64,000 nt of DNA, taken from assembly GCA_021604665.1 (NCBI GenBank), contig BQJK01000002.1, positions 310,001 to 374,000 of the forward strand, given 5' to 3'. Source of the stretch: Rhodomicrobium sp. Lineage in GTDB: Bacteria > Pseudomonadota > Alphaproteobacteria > Rhizobiales > HXMU1428-3. Shown piece by piece: positions 44,512-53,521 of this stretch. Position numbers and translations under genes: made by a program. Numbering within the stretch: the first letter of the stretch is position 1; each line of letters opens with the position of its first letter. A model generated the notes under the pieces. That model worked only from the letters and a program-made list of their open reading frames with translations, searched no databases and was not told the DNA's origin.

Positions 44512-46977
44512 TCAGGCTTGCATTTTAAGTTCTTGAGTGTGCTCTGGCGCTTTGGTTGCAATGTGCCATTTGTTCAGCACGCTTTGCAATTGCTTCGCCT
44601 CAAATGGTTTTGCCAGATGATCATTCATACCAGCCGCCAGGCATTTTTCTCTATCTTCAGGGAATGCATTCGCGGTCATCGCTATTATAGGGATATTCTT
44701 TTTAACGCTGCCCTGTTCTTCGGAGAGAAAACTGCGGATGATCTCTGTGGCCGTGAAGCCATCCATTTCAGGCATATGAATATCCATCAAGATACAATCT
44801 AAGCGCTTGCCGCTTTCATTCATTTCTTTGACGCGGGCGACGGCCTCTTCGCCGTTGGTCACATGCTCAACTGTTGCGCCAAGTCTGCTGAGGATTGTAC
44901 GCGCCAACAGGGCGTTAATATCATTGTCTTCCGCAAGCAGAATGTTTGCCCCTGTGGAGATTGTTGGCAGGGGTAAGCTGAAGGGGGCGTCGACTTCCAT
45001 GCGCTCATCATCTTCATGCTTGTCGGAGGTTTCATTCAGCCGGGCAAAAAGTGAGATAGCGCGAACGGGGCGGGTGAGATAGGCATTAACGCCTGCAGCT
45101 TGCAGCGCATCAAACTCGCTGCGTTCCGAGACGCCGAGTAGGACAATGGCTTTTGGCATCAGGTTTGCGTTATCGTCTTTGCAATATTTCTTTAATTCAG
45201 CGATTAGTTTTTTACCGCGATTTTTGGCTGTAGTGACATCCATTATCAGCGTGTCATAGGGCTGGCCGGTTTTCCCGGCGGCGGCGAGCGTGCGGATGGC
45301 GGTTTCTGAGCTGCAATGGCGGGCTTCCAGGCCTGCAGCGGATAATGTGAGCGTGAGGGCTGGCATTTCGGTTGTCAGGCCGCCAGCGATAAGCACTTTA
45401 CGGGCCGATTTTGGCAATTGTGACGCTTGATAAAGACTGCTGACTGCCTCTGGCCGCCCAAGCTGCAGGGTAACGCGGAACTCTGCGCCTTCATCTTGTT
45501 TAGAGGTAACGGTGATGCCGCCATTCATTTTCTCGGCGATGCGCTTGGTGATAGCAAGCCCGAGGCCAGTGCCTTCAAAACGGCGGGCGTGGGAGCCATC
45601 TGCCTGCTCGAATTCTTCAAAAATCGTAAGCTGTGCTTTTTCGCTAAGGCCGATGCCTGTATCTTTGACCTTAATTTCCAAGGCTTGCTGATGTTGTTTT
45701 TTGCTTTTCGAGAAATGGCTGTTTTGATTGCCGCTGCGGTCGGGGTTATGCAGCTGGATGGTGATGCCGCCTTTGTCGGTGAATTTAATGGCGTTACCAA
45801 TGAGATTGGTCAGGATTTGGCGAATACGCACTTCATCACCGATCAATAAGTTTGGCAGGCTTGGCTCTATGAACCACCCAAGCTCGAGGCCTTTATCATG
45901 AGCTCTCGGTGCAAGCAGCTCAATGACGGACTGTGCTGTTTCTCGGAGGTCAAATGGCTGATTATCGAGCTCTAGCTTACCGGCTTCAATTTTGGAAAAA
46001 TCCAGGATTTGATCAATAAGAGAGAGCAGGCTTTTGGCTGAGGAATTGATGGCGCGGCAATATGTTTTCTGTTCGCCTGAAAGGCTGGTATCCATCATCA
46101 GGCCGGTCATGCCGAGGATGCCGTTCATGGGGGTGCGGATTTCATGGCTCATGGTGGCCATAAACTGGCCTTTGGCGCGGTTGGCGCTTTCTGCCTGGTC
46201 GCGGGCTTCTTCAAGCTGATGCTCGGCCCGCTTTTGTTCGGTTATGTCACGGCCAATGGACTGCACCTCGAATAATTCATTGGCGTTGTCCCTTATGGCG
46301 AATTCTTCCCAGCTGAACCAGCGGGGGCCATTGGCTGTATCCAACTGTTGTGTGTAGGCGCGGCGACCCTGGCCAGGCTCAAACGCCAGTGACGGTGCGG
46401 CACTGCCCTGCAACAGACCTGGTTTGAAGGTGGTACCGATTTTGGCGTTAAGGGATTTTCCAAACAGCTTCATGAAGGCGCTGTTGGTGTAGGTTAAGCG
46501 GCCTTTATTGTCCCGGCGGATGATAATATCATTCTGGCAATTGAGGAGGTCGCGGTAGCGGGCTTCGCTATCTCTAAGCTCCCATTGGGCGTCACTCATC
46601 TGCTCGACAGTTTCGTTCAGCTCTTTGACCAGGGCCCCTGTTTCTTCAATTACAGTTGGGCGAGAGGCCACTATAAACAGAATGAAAGCGCTTGATATTG
46701 AAATTAATCCGGAGAGCATTGAGAGGGTTGCCCAGCCAGAACTCATATTAGATATGAGCCCATAAACTGAGGTTAGACTTGTAAAGAGAGAGAACAGCAA
46801 AGCCGCCATAGCTGTACGATAAATTGCCTGCTGAGAGAGCTGCCCATTGCCAACAGACTGCAATTCCTCAGTTAATTTTGCGCGAATATTATTGATGAAA
46901 GGGGGGATCGGCCGGTTTTCACGGGCCAATTGGGGGGTGGTTTCAGCTTTTTGTGACACGCTATACTCAACTTTCAT
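44512..46977 (-). CDS. Hybrid sensor histidine kinase (PAS, HisKA, ATPase, two receiver modules)
   Basis: From the ATG at 46977 the 821-residue protein has two membrane helices (about 54-74 and 85-105), a PAS domain (about 140-250, RYRDLLNCQNDIIIRRDNKG), HisKA with His278 (MATMSHEIRTPMNGILG), an ATPase domain (QILTNLIGNAIKFTD, GTGLGLAITKRI), a degenerate receiver (VLIAGGLTTEMPALTL, lacking the acidic pair) and a complete receiver with Asp732 (CILMDIHMPEMDG). Only the last receiver should accept phosphate. A GTG at 47049 would add 24 residues. No partner regulator is adjacent, so its pathway is unknown. Convergent with ccoS. Confidence 0.88.
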   Translation of the reverse strand: MKVEYSVSQKAETTPQLARENRPIPPFINNIRAKLTEELQSVGNGQLSQQAIYRTAMAALLFSLFTSLTSVYGLISNMSSGWATLSMLSGLISISSAFILFIVASRPTVIEETGALVKELNETVEQMSDAQWELRDSEARYRDLLNCQNDIIIRRDNKGRLTYTNSAFMKLFGKSLNAKIGTTFKPGLLQGSAAPSLAFEPGQGRRAYTQQLDTANGPRWFSWEEFAIRDNANELFEVQSIGRDITEQKRAEHQLEEARDQAESANRAKGQFMATMSHEIRTPMNGILGMTGLMMDTSLSGEQKTYCRAINSSAKSLLSLIDQILDFSKIEAGKLELDNQPFDLRETAQSVIELLAPRAHDKGLELGWFIEPSLPNLLIGDEVRIRQILTNLIGNAIKFTDKGGITIQLHNPDRSGNQNSHFSKSKKQHQQALEIKVKDTGIGLSEKAQLTIFEEFEQADGSHARRFEGTGLGLAITKRIAEKMNGGITVTSKQDEGAEFRVTLQLGRPEAVSSLYQASQLPKSARKVLIAGGLTTEMPALTLTLSAAGLEARHCSSETAIRTLAAAGKTGQPYDTLIMDVTTAKNRGKKLIAELKKYCKDDNANLMPKAIVLLGVSERSEFDALQAAGVNAYLTRPVRAISLFARLNETSDKHEDDERMEVDAPFSLPLPTISTGANILLAEDNDINALLARTILSRLGATVEHVTNGEEAVARVKEMNESGKRLDCILMDIHMPEMDGFTATEIIRSFLSEEQGSVKKNIPIIAMTANAFPEDREKCLAAGMNDHLAKPFEAKQLQSVLNKWHIATKAPEHTQELKMQA

Positions 46978-47087
46978 AATCAAACAGCTTAGAAAATTAA
47001 GTAAAGCAGCAGAGGTTTTACAAATGCTTACCAGGCCTGAGAAATGCACATAAATCAGTCAGTTATTAACGAAATTGGTAGGTTTTG

Positions 47088-48668
47088 TTAACATTTCAGC
47101 TGATTTTGCGGGCTTTGAGCTGATGCTGAGGCCTTATTGCCTGGTCTTTGCGCCTCCCCGCGGTAAGAGAGCGCTTCTGCTATATGGCTGCGGGCAACAT
47201 CTCCCCTTCCCTCAAGGTCGGCAAGTGTGCGGGCGACGCGCAAGGCCTTATGAAACCCGCGTGCTGAAAGCTGCAATTTGGTTGCAGCATCTTTTAACAG
47301 GGCTTTACCCTCTTCTGAGGGGCGGATGATCTCTTCTATCAATGCGGCGCTACAAGTGGCGTTTAACATGCCAGGGTCGTTGGCTATGGTCTTGAAACGC
47401 TCCGCCTGGATGGCTCTTGCGGTGCAAACTCGCTCGCGGATGTCGGCGCTACTTTCAACGGGTTGGTCATCGAGGAGATCAAGCGCAGTGACGGCCGGGA
47501 CCTCTATGTGCAGATCAATGCGATCCAGCAGCGGGCCGGAGATACGTGATTGATAGCGCTCGGCGCAATTGGCACCGCGGCTACAGGCATAGCCGGGCTC
47601 ATAAGCCTTGCCGCAGCGGCAAGGGTTCATGGCTGCAATGAGCTGGATTTTAGAGGGGTATGTGATGCGGTGATTGGCTCTGGCGATGACTGTTTCGCCG
47701 CTCTCCAACGGTTGGCGCAGGCTATCCAGCACCTGACTGGAGAATTCAGGTAATTCATCAAGAAAAAGCACCCCATGATGAGCCAGCGCCACCTCCCCTG
47801 GGCGTGGCTTGGAGCCGCCGCCAACAAGGGATGCCATGGTCGCTGAATGGTGTGGGGCGCGAAACGGGCGGTTACGGCTTAGCTCACCGCCCATTAACTC
47901 ACCTGCTAAACTCTGGATCATCGAGACCTCCAGCATTTCAGCCGGAGAGAGTGCTGGCAGGATGGTTCCCAGACGGGATGCAAGCATGGTTTTGCCAGCC
48001 CCCGGCGGCCCGACCATGAGGAGGTTATGGCCGCCAGCTGCGGCGATTTCAAGCGCGCGCTTGGCCCCTTCCTGGCCCTTGATATCTGCGATATCCGGGC
48101 TAGCATCTATGGTTTTTGTTTGTTTTGCTACGGCTGGCTCTGGCCTTGAGAGGGCCTGTGTCCCTTTAAAATGATTGACCAGATTTAAAAGGTGTGGGCT
48201 TGCGAGAATGTCCATATCTTCACTAGCCCAAGCTGCTTCTGCGCCGCAGGCTGCTGGGCAGATTAGCCCCCGCCCGGCAGCGTTGGCACCAATGGCTGCT
48301 GGCAAGGCGCCAACGACGGGGCTAATGCTAGCATCTAGAGCTAACTCCCCTATTACTGTGTAACCAGCCAGCATATCGCTGGTGATGGCGCCGGTGGCTG
48401 CCATTAGCCCCAGCGCTATGGCCAGGTCATAATGGCTGCCAACTTTAGGTAGGTCTGCCGGGGCGAGATTAACGGTGATGCGTTTTGGAGGCAGGCCTAA
48501 GCCCAGAGCATTAAGAGCCGCGCGCACCCTCTCGCGGCTTTCCGCAACGGCTTTATCTGCCAGGCCTACAATGGTGAACGCAGGGAGGCCGGATGCGACC
48601 TGAACCTGCACATCGACTTCGCGGGCTTCGATGCCGATGAAGGCAACAGTTTTTACATTTGCATACAT
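47088..48668 (-). CDS. comM: ComM/YifB family AAA ATPase (Mg-chelatase-like)
   Basis: An N-terminal Lon-like fold (AREVDVQVQVASGLPAFTIVG, LAPADLPKVGSHYDLAIALG), an AAA+ core with Walker A GPPGAGKTMLASR and Walker B GVLFLDELPEF, a zinc-type loop (NPCRCGKAYEPGYACSRG) and the C-terminal Mg_chelatase region (SARGFHKALRVARTLADL). ComM is a helicase that helps integrate incoming DNA during transformation. ATG 48668 is chosen: AAGG lies nine bases before it and homologues start MYA; the open frame extends 32 codons further. 526 residues. Confidence 0.93.
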   Translation of the reverse strand: MYANVKTVAFIGIEAREVDVQVQVASGLPAFTIVGLADKAVAESRERVRAALNALGLGLPPKRITVNLAPADLPKVGSHYDLAIALGLMAATGAITSDMLAGYTVIGELALDASISPVVGALPAAIGANAAGRGLICPAACGAEAAWASEDMDILASPHLLNLVNHFKGTQALSRPEPAVAKQTKTIDASPDIADIKGQEGAKRALEIAAAGGHNLLMVGPPGAGKTMLASRLGTILPALSPAEMLEVSMIQSLAGELMGGELSRNRPFRAPHHSATMASLVGGGSKPRPGEVALAHHGVLFLDELPEFSSQVLDSLRQPLESGETVIARANHRITYPSKIQLIAAMNPCRCGKAYEPGYACSRGANCAERYQSRISGPLLDRIDLHIEVPAVTALDLLDDQPVESSADIRERVCTARAIQAERFKTIANDPGMLNATCSAALIEEIIRPSEEGKALLKDAATKLQLSARGFHKALRVARTLADLEGRGDVARSHIAEALSYRGEAQRPGNKASASAQSPQNQLKC

Positions 48669-48928
48669 TGCCGGTGCCTTACCGCTGCTGATTTGCAGCG
48701 CCTTGTTTTTTAAGACTGCAATTTTACACCCAGTATTATTACGAGAGTATATGGGCGGCGCCATGCGCTGTGAGCCGGTTGATGAGTATTCAATGACGTT
48801 TAAAGCTTAACAGCGATGGCATTCGCCATCAAGAACAAAAAGTGAACTTTTAACGTTTATGCCAGTGGGGCGCTAGTTGGCGCGATAGAATGCAAGAGGA
48901 TGAAAATGGGCTGGGGGCGGCCAATGCC

Positions 48929-49678
48929 TTAATTTTTATAGCGGTAATGGCCAGTGATTTTCCATGATAAGAGGTCATCATCCAGCTTGGGGCCAAGGCC
49001 AATATTATGGACAATCATCGGCGCGCCGGAAGTTCCGATTTTATCTGTGACGATAGCGATATGATCTTTCGAGAAGATCGCTTCGGGGATGTAATAGGTG
49101 ACAATGTCGCCCGGTTTATAATCGTCGGCTTTATTAGACACTTGTAACCGTTGGCCGTATTTTGCAAACAGCCGCCGCAGCACTCTGACACGGCGATGGG
49201 CGATGTTGCGATCGCCGCCAAGCTTCTGGTGAACATCTTTCTGGAGGTCGATACCAAGGGCTCTGTATGCCCTGATGACAACATCAGAGCAGACGCCGTA
49301 ATGGTCTGGCACGTCGCCGCCCGGGTAAGGGATTTTGAAATATTGCGGATTATAGATGACGACGTATTTTGTGCGCTCGATCGCTGCATCTGAAAGGCGT
49401 TGGCCGAAGCTTTTTGGTTCTTCAGACTTTGATGTGAAGAAGCTCTGTTTTTCTGAATTAGTTGTCTCGGCTGAGGCTTTTTCGCCCGCCTCTTCAGCCT
49501 TTGCGCTGGTGACAAAGTGCCAGTTATTTCTGTTAACTTGGCTACTGTTTAATATGCTGCTTACTGTGAGCGCACAAAATAAACTGAGAACGAGCATCTT
49601 GCATGCGTTTTGCTTTCGCTTTGTGCTGCACTGAATTATGGGCTGCGCCCTGTGCGCGCTGACCGTCCTATTTCTCAA
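48929..49678 (-). CDS. Exported DUF1287 protein
   Basis: The C-terminal part from about residue 95 matches DUF1287: NPQYFKIPYPGGDVP, YGVCSDVVIRAYRALGIDLQ, GDIVTYYIP and DHIAIVTDK, with a Cys and His placed as in NlpC/P60-like peptidases. A membrane segment near residues 28-48 suggests export, so a role on cell wall is possible but unproven. The TTG at 49678 is kept as start because GGGGAG sits eight bases upstream; ATG 49597 would leave a more normal signal peptide but has no visible ribosome-binding site. 249 residues. Confidence 0.8.
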   Translation of the reverse strand: MRNRTVSAHRAQPIIQCSTKRKQNACKMLVLSLFCALTVSSILNSSQVNRNNWHFVTSAKAEEAGEKASAETTNSEKQSFFTSKSEEPKSFGQRLSDAAIERTKYVVIYNPQYFKIPYPGGDVPDHYGVCSDVVIRAYRALGIDLQKDVHQKLGGDRNIAHRRVRVLRRLFAKYGQRLQVSNKADDYKPGDIVTYYIPEAIFSKDHIAIVTDKIGTSGAPMIVHNIGLGPKLDDDLLSWKITGHYRYKN

Positions 49679-49838
49679 ATTCTTATCTCCCCGCCGGCTA
49701 CACTCTCATGGCCGCTATTGACTGTATTTTATAGCTAGTAATTTTACAGCATGCAAAGGCGGTGAAATCGGGGCTTTGGCTCGAGAGATTATTTATGTGA
49801 GGGGGGGGGCAAACTGGCTCAGTGCCGCACTTATCTTC

Positions 49839-50288
49839 TCAGCTGCGTTTTTCATCCAGTAAGGCATCAACAGCCGCATAAAAATCTTCTGCCCTGATGG
49901 GTTTAGGGATGAGCCCGCGCATGCCGGCCTGAACATATTCCTCAATCTGCGAATTTTCGTCATTGGCGGAAAGGGCGAGGATTGGAACTTTCTCTTCTCC
50001 GCCCCAGAGATCAAATATCGCGCGGGTGGCCTTAATGCCATCCATGACGGGCATCATTATATCCATCAAGATCAGGTCATAGTCAGTGTGCTTAACAAGG
50101 GAGAGGGCTTCCTCACCATTGGCGGCTAAATCATAGGTAAGGCCGACTTTATCGAGATAGACACCTATCAGCATCTGATTGAGATGGTTATCATCCGCCA
50201 CAAGAACATGCCCCTGCAACTGCTCAGATGTTGGCTCTGAACTGGAATCTGATTGCGGAGGGGTTTTTTCACTGGACGGTTTAGTCAT
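49839..50288 (-). CDS. Single-domain response regulator
   Basis: A receiver domain at residues 26-146 with acidic Asp32/Asp33 (VLVADDNHLNQML), phosphoacceptor Asp76 (LILMDIMMPVMDG) and Lys in LIPKPIRAEDF. The first 25 residues are a Ser/Pro-rich linker. There is no output domain, so it should act by protein contact or in a phosphorelay. It resembles receiver domains of hybrid kinases such as the one at 44.5-47 kb, but no direct link is shown. A run of nine G bases lies just downstream at 49801. Confidence 0.88.
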   Translation of the reverse strand: MTKPSSEKTPPQSDSSSEPTSEQLQGHVLVADDNHLNQMLIGVYLDKVGLTYDLAANGEEALSLVKHTDYDLILMDIMMPVMDGIKATRAIFDLWGGEEKVPILALSANDENSQIEEYVQAGMRGLIPKPIRAEDFYAAVDALLDEKRS

Positions 50289-50381
50289 GCTCTGGCTTCC
50301 TCTGAGGGCTGCGTAGATGATGCGGCCATCGGGTTAACTTCGGCTTAAGTTTATGTGCCAAGGCAAATGCTTTTTAGTTGG

Positions 50382-51323
50382 CTATTGTTTGAGATGGTGG
50401 CTCATAAGAGCGTTGAGCGCGCCTGCGCCCTTCTGGAAGGCATTGCGAATTTCCTGCGCGGTTACGCCGGTGCTGCGCAACTCAAACAGGGACATATGCT
50501 TTTTAGATTTAGATAGTTTTTCTTTCTCTAACAGAATGAGCTCATGATGGTGATAAAGCGGTTCTTCAAACCCCAAAATAATCTGGAGAATACGGTGAAT
50601 GTCTGTTGAGGCCTCTAGATCGCGGCCGCGGACGATGTGGGTGATGTTTTGCAAGTGATCATCAACAGTGACTGAGAGATGATAGCTTGTCTCGATATCT
50701 TTTCTGGCGATTATCACATCTCCCCAGCGCTCCGGGGTTATGGGTTTTTCGGTGACCTGCCCCGCTTCACCTATCTCGCTAGAGGTTAAACCCCCGTTTG
50801 AGAGCGCCTTTGCCTGATTGATAGCTTGCTCCATATCGAGCCGCAGCGCATAAGGCTCACCGTTTTCTATGCGGGTGGTTTGCTCAGCTTTTGGGAGGTT
50901 TTTATATAGGCCAGGATAGAGCGGGGCACCATCTGGGTCTGTTATCCCATTATTTGGGGCCGCGCGGATTTCTCCCCGGGTTGCAAAACACGGATAGAGC
51001 AGGCCAGCTGCTTTTAACTGTTGGATATAGGGTTTATACTCATCTATATGCGCGGATTGATAGCGGACTGGCTGTTTAAATGAGAGGCCAAGCCAATGCA
51101 GATCGCGATGGATGGCAGCAATATGCGTTTTGCTGGAGCGGGCCTTATCAATATCCTCAATTCGCAGCAACAGGCTGCCATTATGAGCTTTTGCGAGCTT
51201 TTCATTTAACAGGGCTGAATAGGCATGACCGAGATGCAGAGGCCCATTTGGGCTTGGCGCAAAGCGAAAAAGCGGTTTTTTCAGCTTATTTGCCTGTTCT
51301 GTACCGTATTTTACCAATGGCAT
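50382..51323 (-). CDS. gluQ: Glutamyl-Q tRNA(Asp) synthetase
   Basis: A shortened glutamyl-tRNA synthetase lacking the anticodon-binding domain. HxGH motif PLHLGHAYSALL (His30, His33) and KMSKS-like KLSKSKKH near residue 264, with RIEDIDKARS and TVDDHLQNITHIVRG between. It attaches glutamate to queuosine at position 34 of tRNA(Asp). The window also carries queG for the last step of queuosine synthesis. 313 residues, typical size. Divergent from rpsT. Confidence 0.93.
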   Translation of the reverse strand: MPLVKYGTEQANKLKKPLFRFAPSPNGPLHLGHAYSALLNEKLAKAHNGSLLLRIEDIDKARSSKTHIAAIHRDLHWLGLSFKQPVRYQSAHIDEYKPYIQQLKAAGLLYPCFATRGEIRAAPNNGITDPDGAPLYPGLYKNLPKAEQTTRIENGEPYALRLDMEQAINQAKALSNGGLTSSEIGEAGQVTEKPITPERWGDVIIARKDIETSYHLSVTVDDHLQNITHIVRGRDLEASTDIHRILQIILGFEEPLYHHHELILLEKEKLSKSKKHMSLFELRSTGVTAQEIRNAFQKGAGALNALMSHHLKQ

Positions 51324-51333
51324 AACCGCTGTA

Positions 51334-51362
51334 TTGACCTTTAAAACATGTAGTGATACAAG
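51334..51362 (+). promoter_or_regulatory. Candidate sigma-70 promoter for rpsT
   Basis: TTGACC (51334-51339), a 17-base spacer and TACAAG (51357-51362), 160 bases upstream of the rpsT ATG. The -10 is imperfect, so this is a best guess. Confidence 0.4.
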
Positions 51363-51525
51363 GATTTTGAGTTTTCGCCGCTCATCGCAGTTTTGCGGGG
51401 CGGCTTTGCTTTTAGAGCCTATCCCTTAATGCCTTGCTGCCATAGTTACTGGAGCGCAAGATGAGGCGTTCTTAAGATATGGCAAATTTTTCGTACATTG
51501 ATTGATATAACGAGGATTAGCCCTC

Positions 51526-51792
51526 ATGGCCAATACCAAATCGGCTAAGAAAGCCATTCGTAAAATGGCCCGTAAAACGGCCATCAATAAAAACCGCCGC
51601 AGTCGCATGCGCACTTTCTTGCGCCGCGTTGAAGAAGCTATCGAGTCTGGTGATCAGGCCGAAGCCAGAAATGCTCTGGTTGCTGCTCAACCGGAAATTA
51701 TGCGCAGTGCACAAAAAGGTATTCTTCATAAGAATAGCGCATCACGCAAAATTTCCAGGCTTTCGGCTCGGATTAAAGCGATCAGCGCTTAA
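51526..51792 (+). CDS. rpsT: 30S ribosomal protein S20
   Basis: An 88-residue basic helical protein beginning [20 protein letters not shown], with [18 protein letters not shown] and the end [12 protein letters not shown], as in S20. It binds 16S rRNA early in small subunit assembly. CGAGGA precedes the ATG. An S20 gene near dnaA is an arrangement I recall from several Alphaproteobacteria. Followed by a strong terminator. Confidence 0.97.
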   Translation: MANTKSAKKAIRKMARKTAINKNRRSRMRTFLRRVEEAIESGDQAEARNALVAAQPEIMRSAQKGILHKNSASRKISRLSARIKAISA

Positions 51793-51838
51793 ATATTTAA
51801 GGGTAAGCTGCTTACCCATTAGATGTTGTAATATTGAA

Positions 51839-51868
51839 ACACCCGGCTCTCGCCGGGTGTTTTTTTTT
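51839..51868 (+). terminator. Intrinsic terminator of rpsT
   Basis: Perfect 9-bp stem ACACCCGGC/GCCGGGTGT with loop TCTC and eight T bases. A smaller hairpin GGGTAAG/CTTACCC lies just upstream at 51801-51817. Confidence 0.95.
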
Positions 51869-53130
51869 GACCGCTAATTGAGGGTTTAGGACCTAAAATT
51901 CAAGGCTTTAGAGCCTGAGAGGCGCTGACTGTTTAGTTCAAAGATTTTGCGCATCTAAACAGGAAAAATATTTTTTGTGCCTTATTTATCCAGAGTCTTG
52001 ACAGAGGTTTTCCCCAGCGCCGCACACAGATTCGTTAAAATATTATTGAATCCCAATATGTTGTTTACCATGCCCTAAATTTGAGCAGCTCAAATGGTTA
52101 ATTTTGAGGCCGCGTAAAGTGGCTTTTGTTGCCTTTTCCAGGGTGTGAGCGGACTTGCAAGGGGGAGGTGCCCTGTGTATAGTCATCTTCATGTTGAGGA
52201 GCAAACAGCTCACCCCAAGTATCCAGTAAGTACAATCGCGTTAATTTTAAGAGTAACCACCTTTACAATAGGTGCGCCGCATGCTTTGCAGCTTTAGCGG
52301 AGGGATAGTTATTCTTAAAATTCATAGTTTCCGCGCGCTTAGACTAGTCGGCTACTTGAGGTGGCGAAAAATCACAGCTTCAGCACTTGAGAATTTATTT
52401 GGCCGCACATTTATATTTTTTCTTTACTAAACTGCGGCGACTGGTTACAGCATCAAGGTTAACTCCTTAATAAAAGGTAAATCTTTCTGCTTCGACCCTC
52501 TTGGCTGTTAACCTTTTCAACGCTGCATTTTGCTGAGCTGCTACTGATTTTCGGTGGCTACGGGCCAAAATCGGTGGGCACTGGTTGGGTAAACTTTGCA
52601 GCTGAGGCATGTGGATTGAGAGCTGAGAGAGATGCAGGTTTAGAATTTTGTTATTGCGGAGAGCTGGATGTGAAGGCGGCCAATATAACTTTTCAATCTG
52701 CGTAACTTTTTATTCTGCGATTTAAGGAATTTAGAGGAGGCAATACATTAGCGCGCAAAGATGGGTCCTTAAAACTGGAGAAAGAATATATGGCTCCTGG
52801 CGGTAGTCTTTTCTTTCAAAACACTCAGTTTAGCAGGCGTCTCTTTAACGCAACCGAAACAGCTTAGGTTGCGGCCTGGATTATATCTCCCTGAGGCTTA
52901 AGTGAGATACGAAACGGTCATTTTTCTAAGCTGTGGCGACTACTGAAGTGATGACAGCGTCTAATATGTTAGTGGCGCAGGCATCTACATCAGTGCTTCA
53001 AGACTTCATCTTGCTTGTGACTGAAATAGCTAAATATCGAGGCATTTTGATATGGAAGCGCTCTGGGACACAAGCATTGAGAAAGCAGGCCGTTAGGGAC
53101 TTTTAAGCAGGCCGTTAGGGTCCGCCGCGA
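51869..53130. other. Long gene-free stretch upstream of dnaA
   Basis: No convincing gene over 1.2 kb. It contains an A+T-rich segment at 51955-52080 with TTATCCAGA (51986, one mismatch to the DnaA box), TTTTCCCCA (52009) and three GANTC sites at 51993, 52029 and 52049. Further in are an inverted repeat (52243-52322) and a 16-bp direct repeat AAGCAGGCCGTTAGGG near 53082 and 53105. No exact TTATCCACA box was found. It may hold an origin or dnaA control region, which remains unproven. Confidence 0.45.
52243..52322. repeat. Long-armed inverted repeat with inner hairpin
   Basis: Arms AATTTTAAGAGTAAC (52243-52257) and GTTATTCTTAAAATT (52308-52322) are complementary at 14 of 15 positions. The 50-base interior contains CACCT/AGGTG (near 52258-52274). 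A GAGC/GCTC hairpin lies just outside at about 52198-52210. It could be a cruciform site or a small structured RNA. Confidence 0.65.
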
Positions 53131-53235
53131 TTTGAAGATGGCACAATTTGAAGACTGAGCCATTTGAAGCCTGGAGTTTACTTGAAGCCTGGAGGACACT
53201 TAAAGCCTGAGGGATACTTGAAGACTGAAGGCTTT
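53131..53235 (+). repeat. Six iteron-like tandem repeats upstream of dnaA
   Basis: Units start at 53131, 53147, 53163, 53182, 53200 and 53218, spaced 16-19 bp. Each begins TTTGAAG, TTGAAG or TTAAAG, and the later ones read TTGAAGCCTGGAG, TTAAAGCCTGAGG and TTGAAGACTGAAG. Divergence between units suggests an old array. It lies about 290 bases before the dnaA start. Confidence 0.75.
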
Positions 53236-53521
53236 TGGTTTGAGAGCAAGCTGCACGGCGCGGCAAGTTAGGCAAAATATTAAAGAGGGCAAAAAACACT
53301 AAAAAGCGTGCATTTGAGGCAAAAACAGATCCACGCTCACAATAAAAAATAAGAATTTAACCAGCAGCCGGAGTATTTCACCTCCGGTTTGGGTCTCTGA
53401 GGGATTAGCGGAGAGCCAAGTGCTGGCAGTACCGGCCAGTGGCCAATGTGGGGCGAAATTTCAGAGCGATGCAATATGCGGCACAGCTCTCTATCTTCCC
53501 CCCCAACATGGTCGGCATTGA

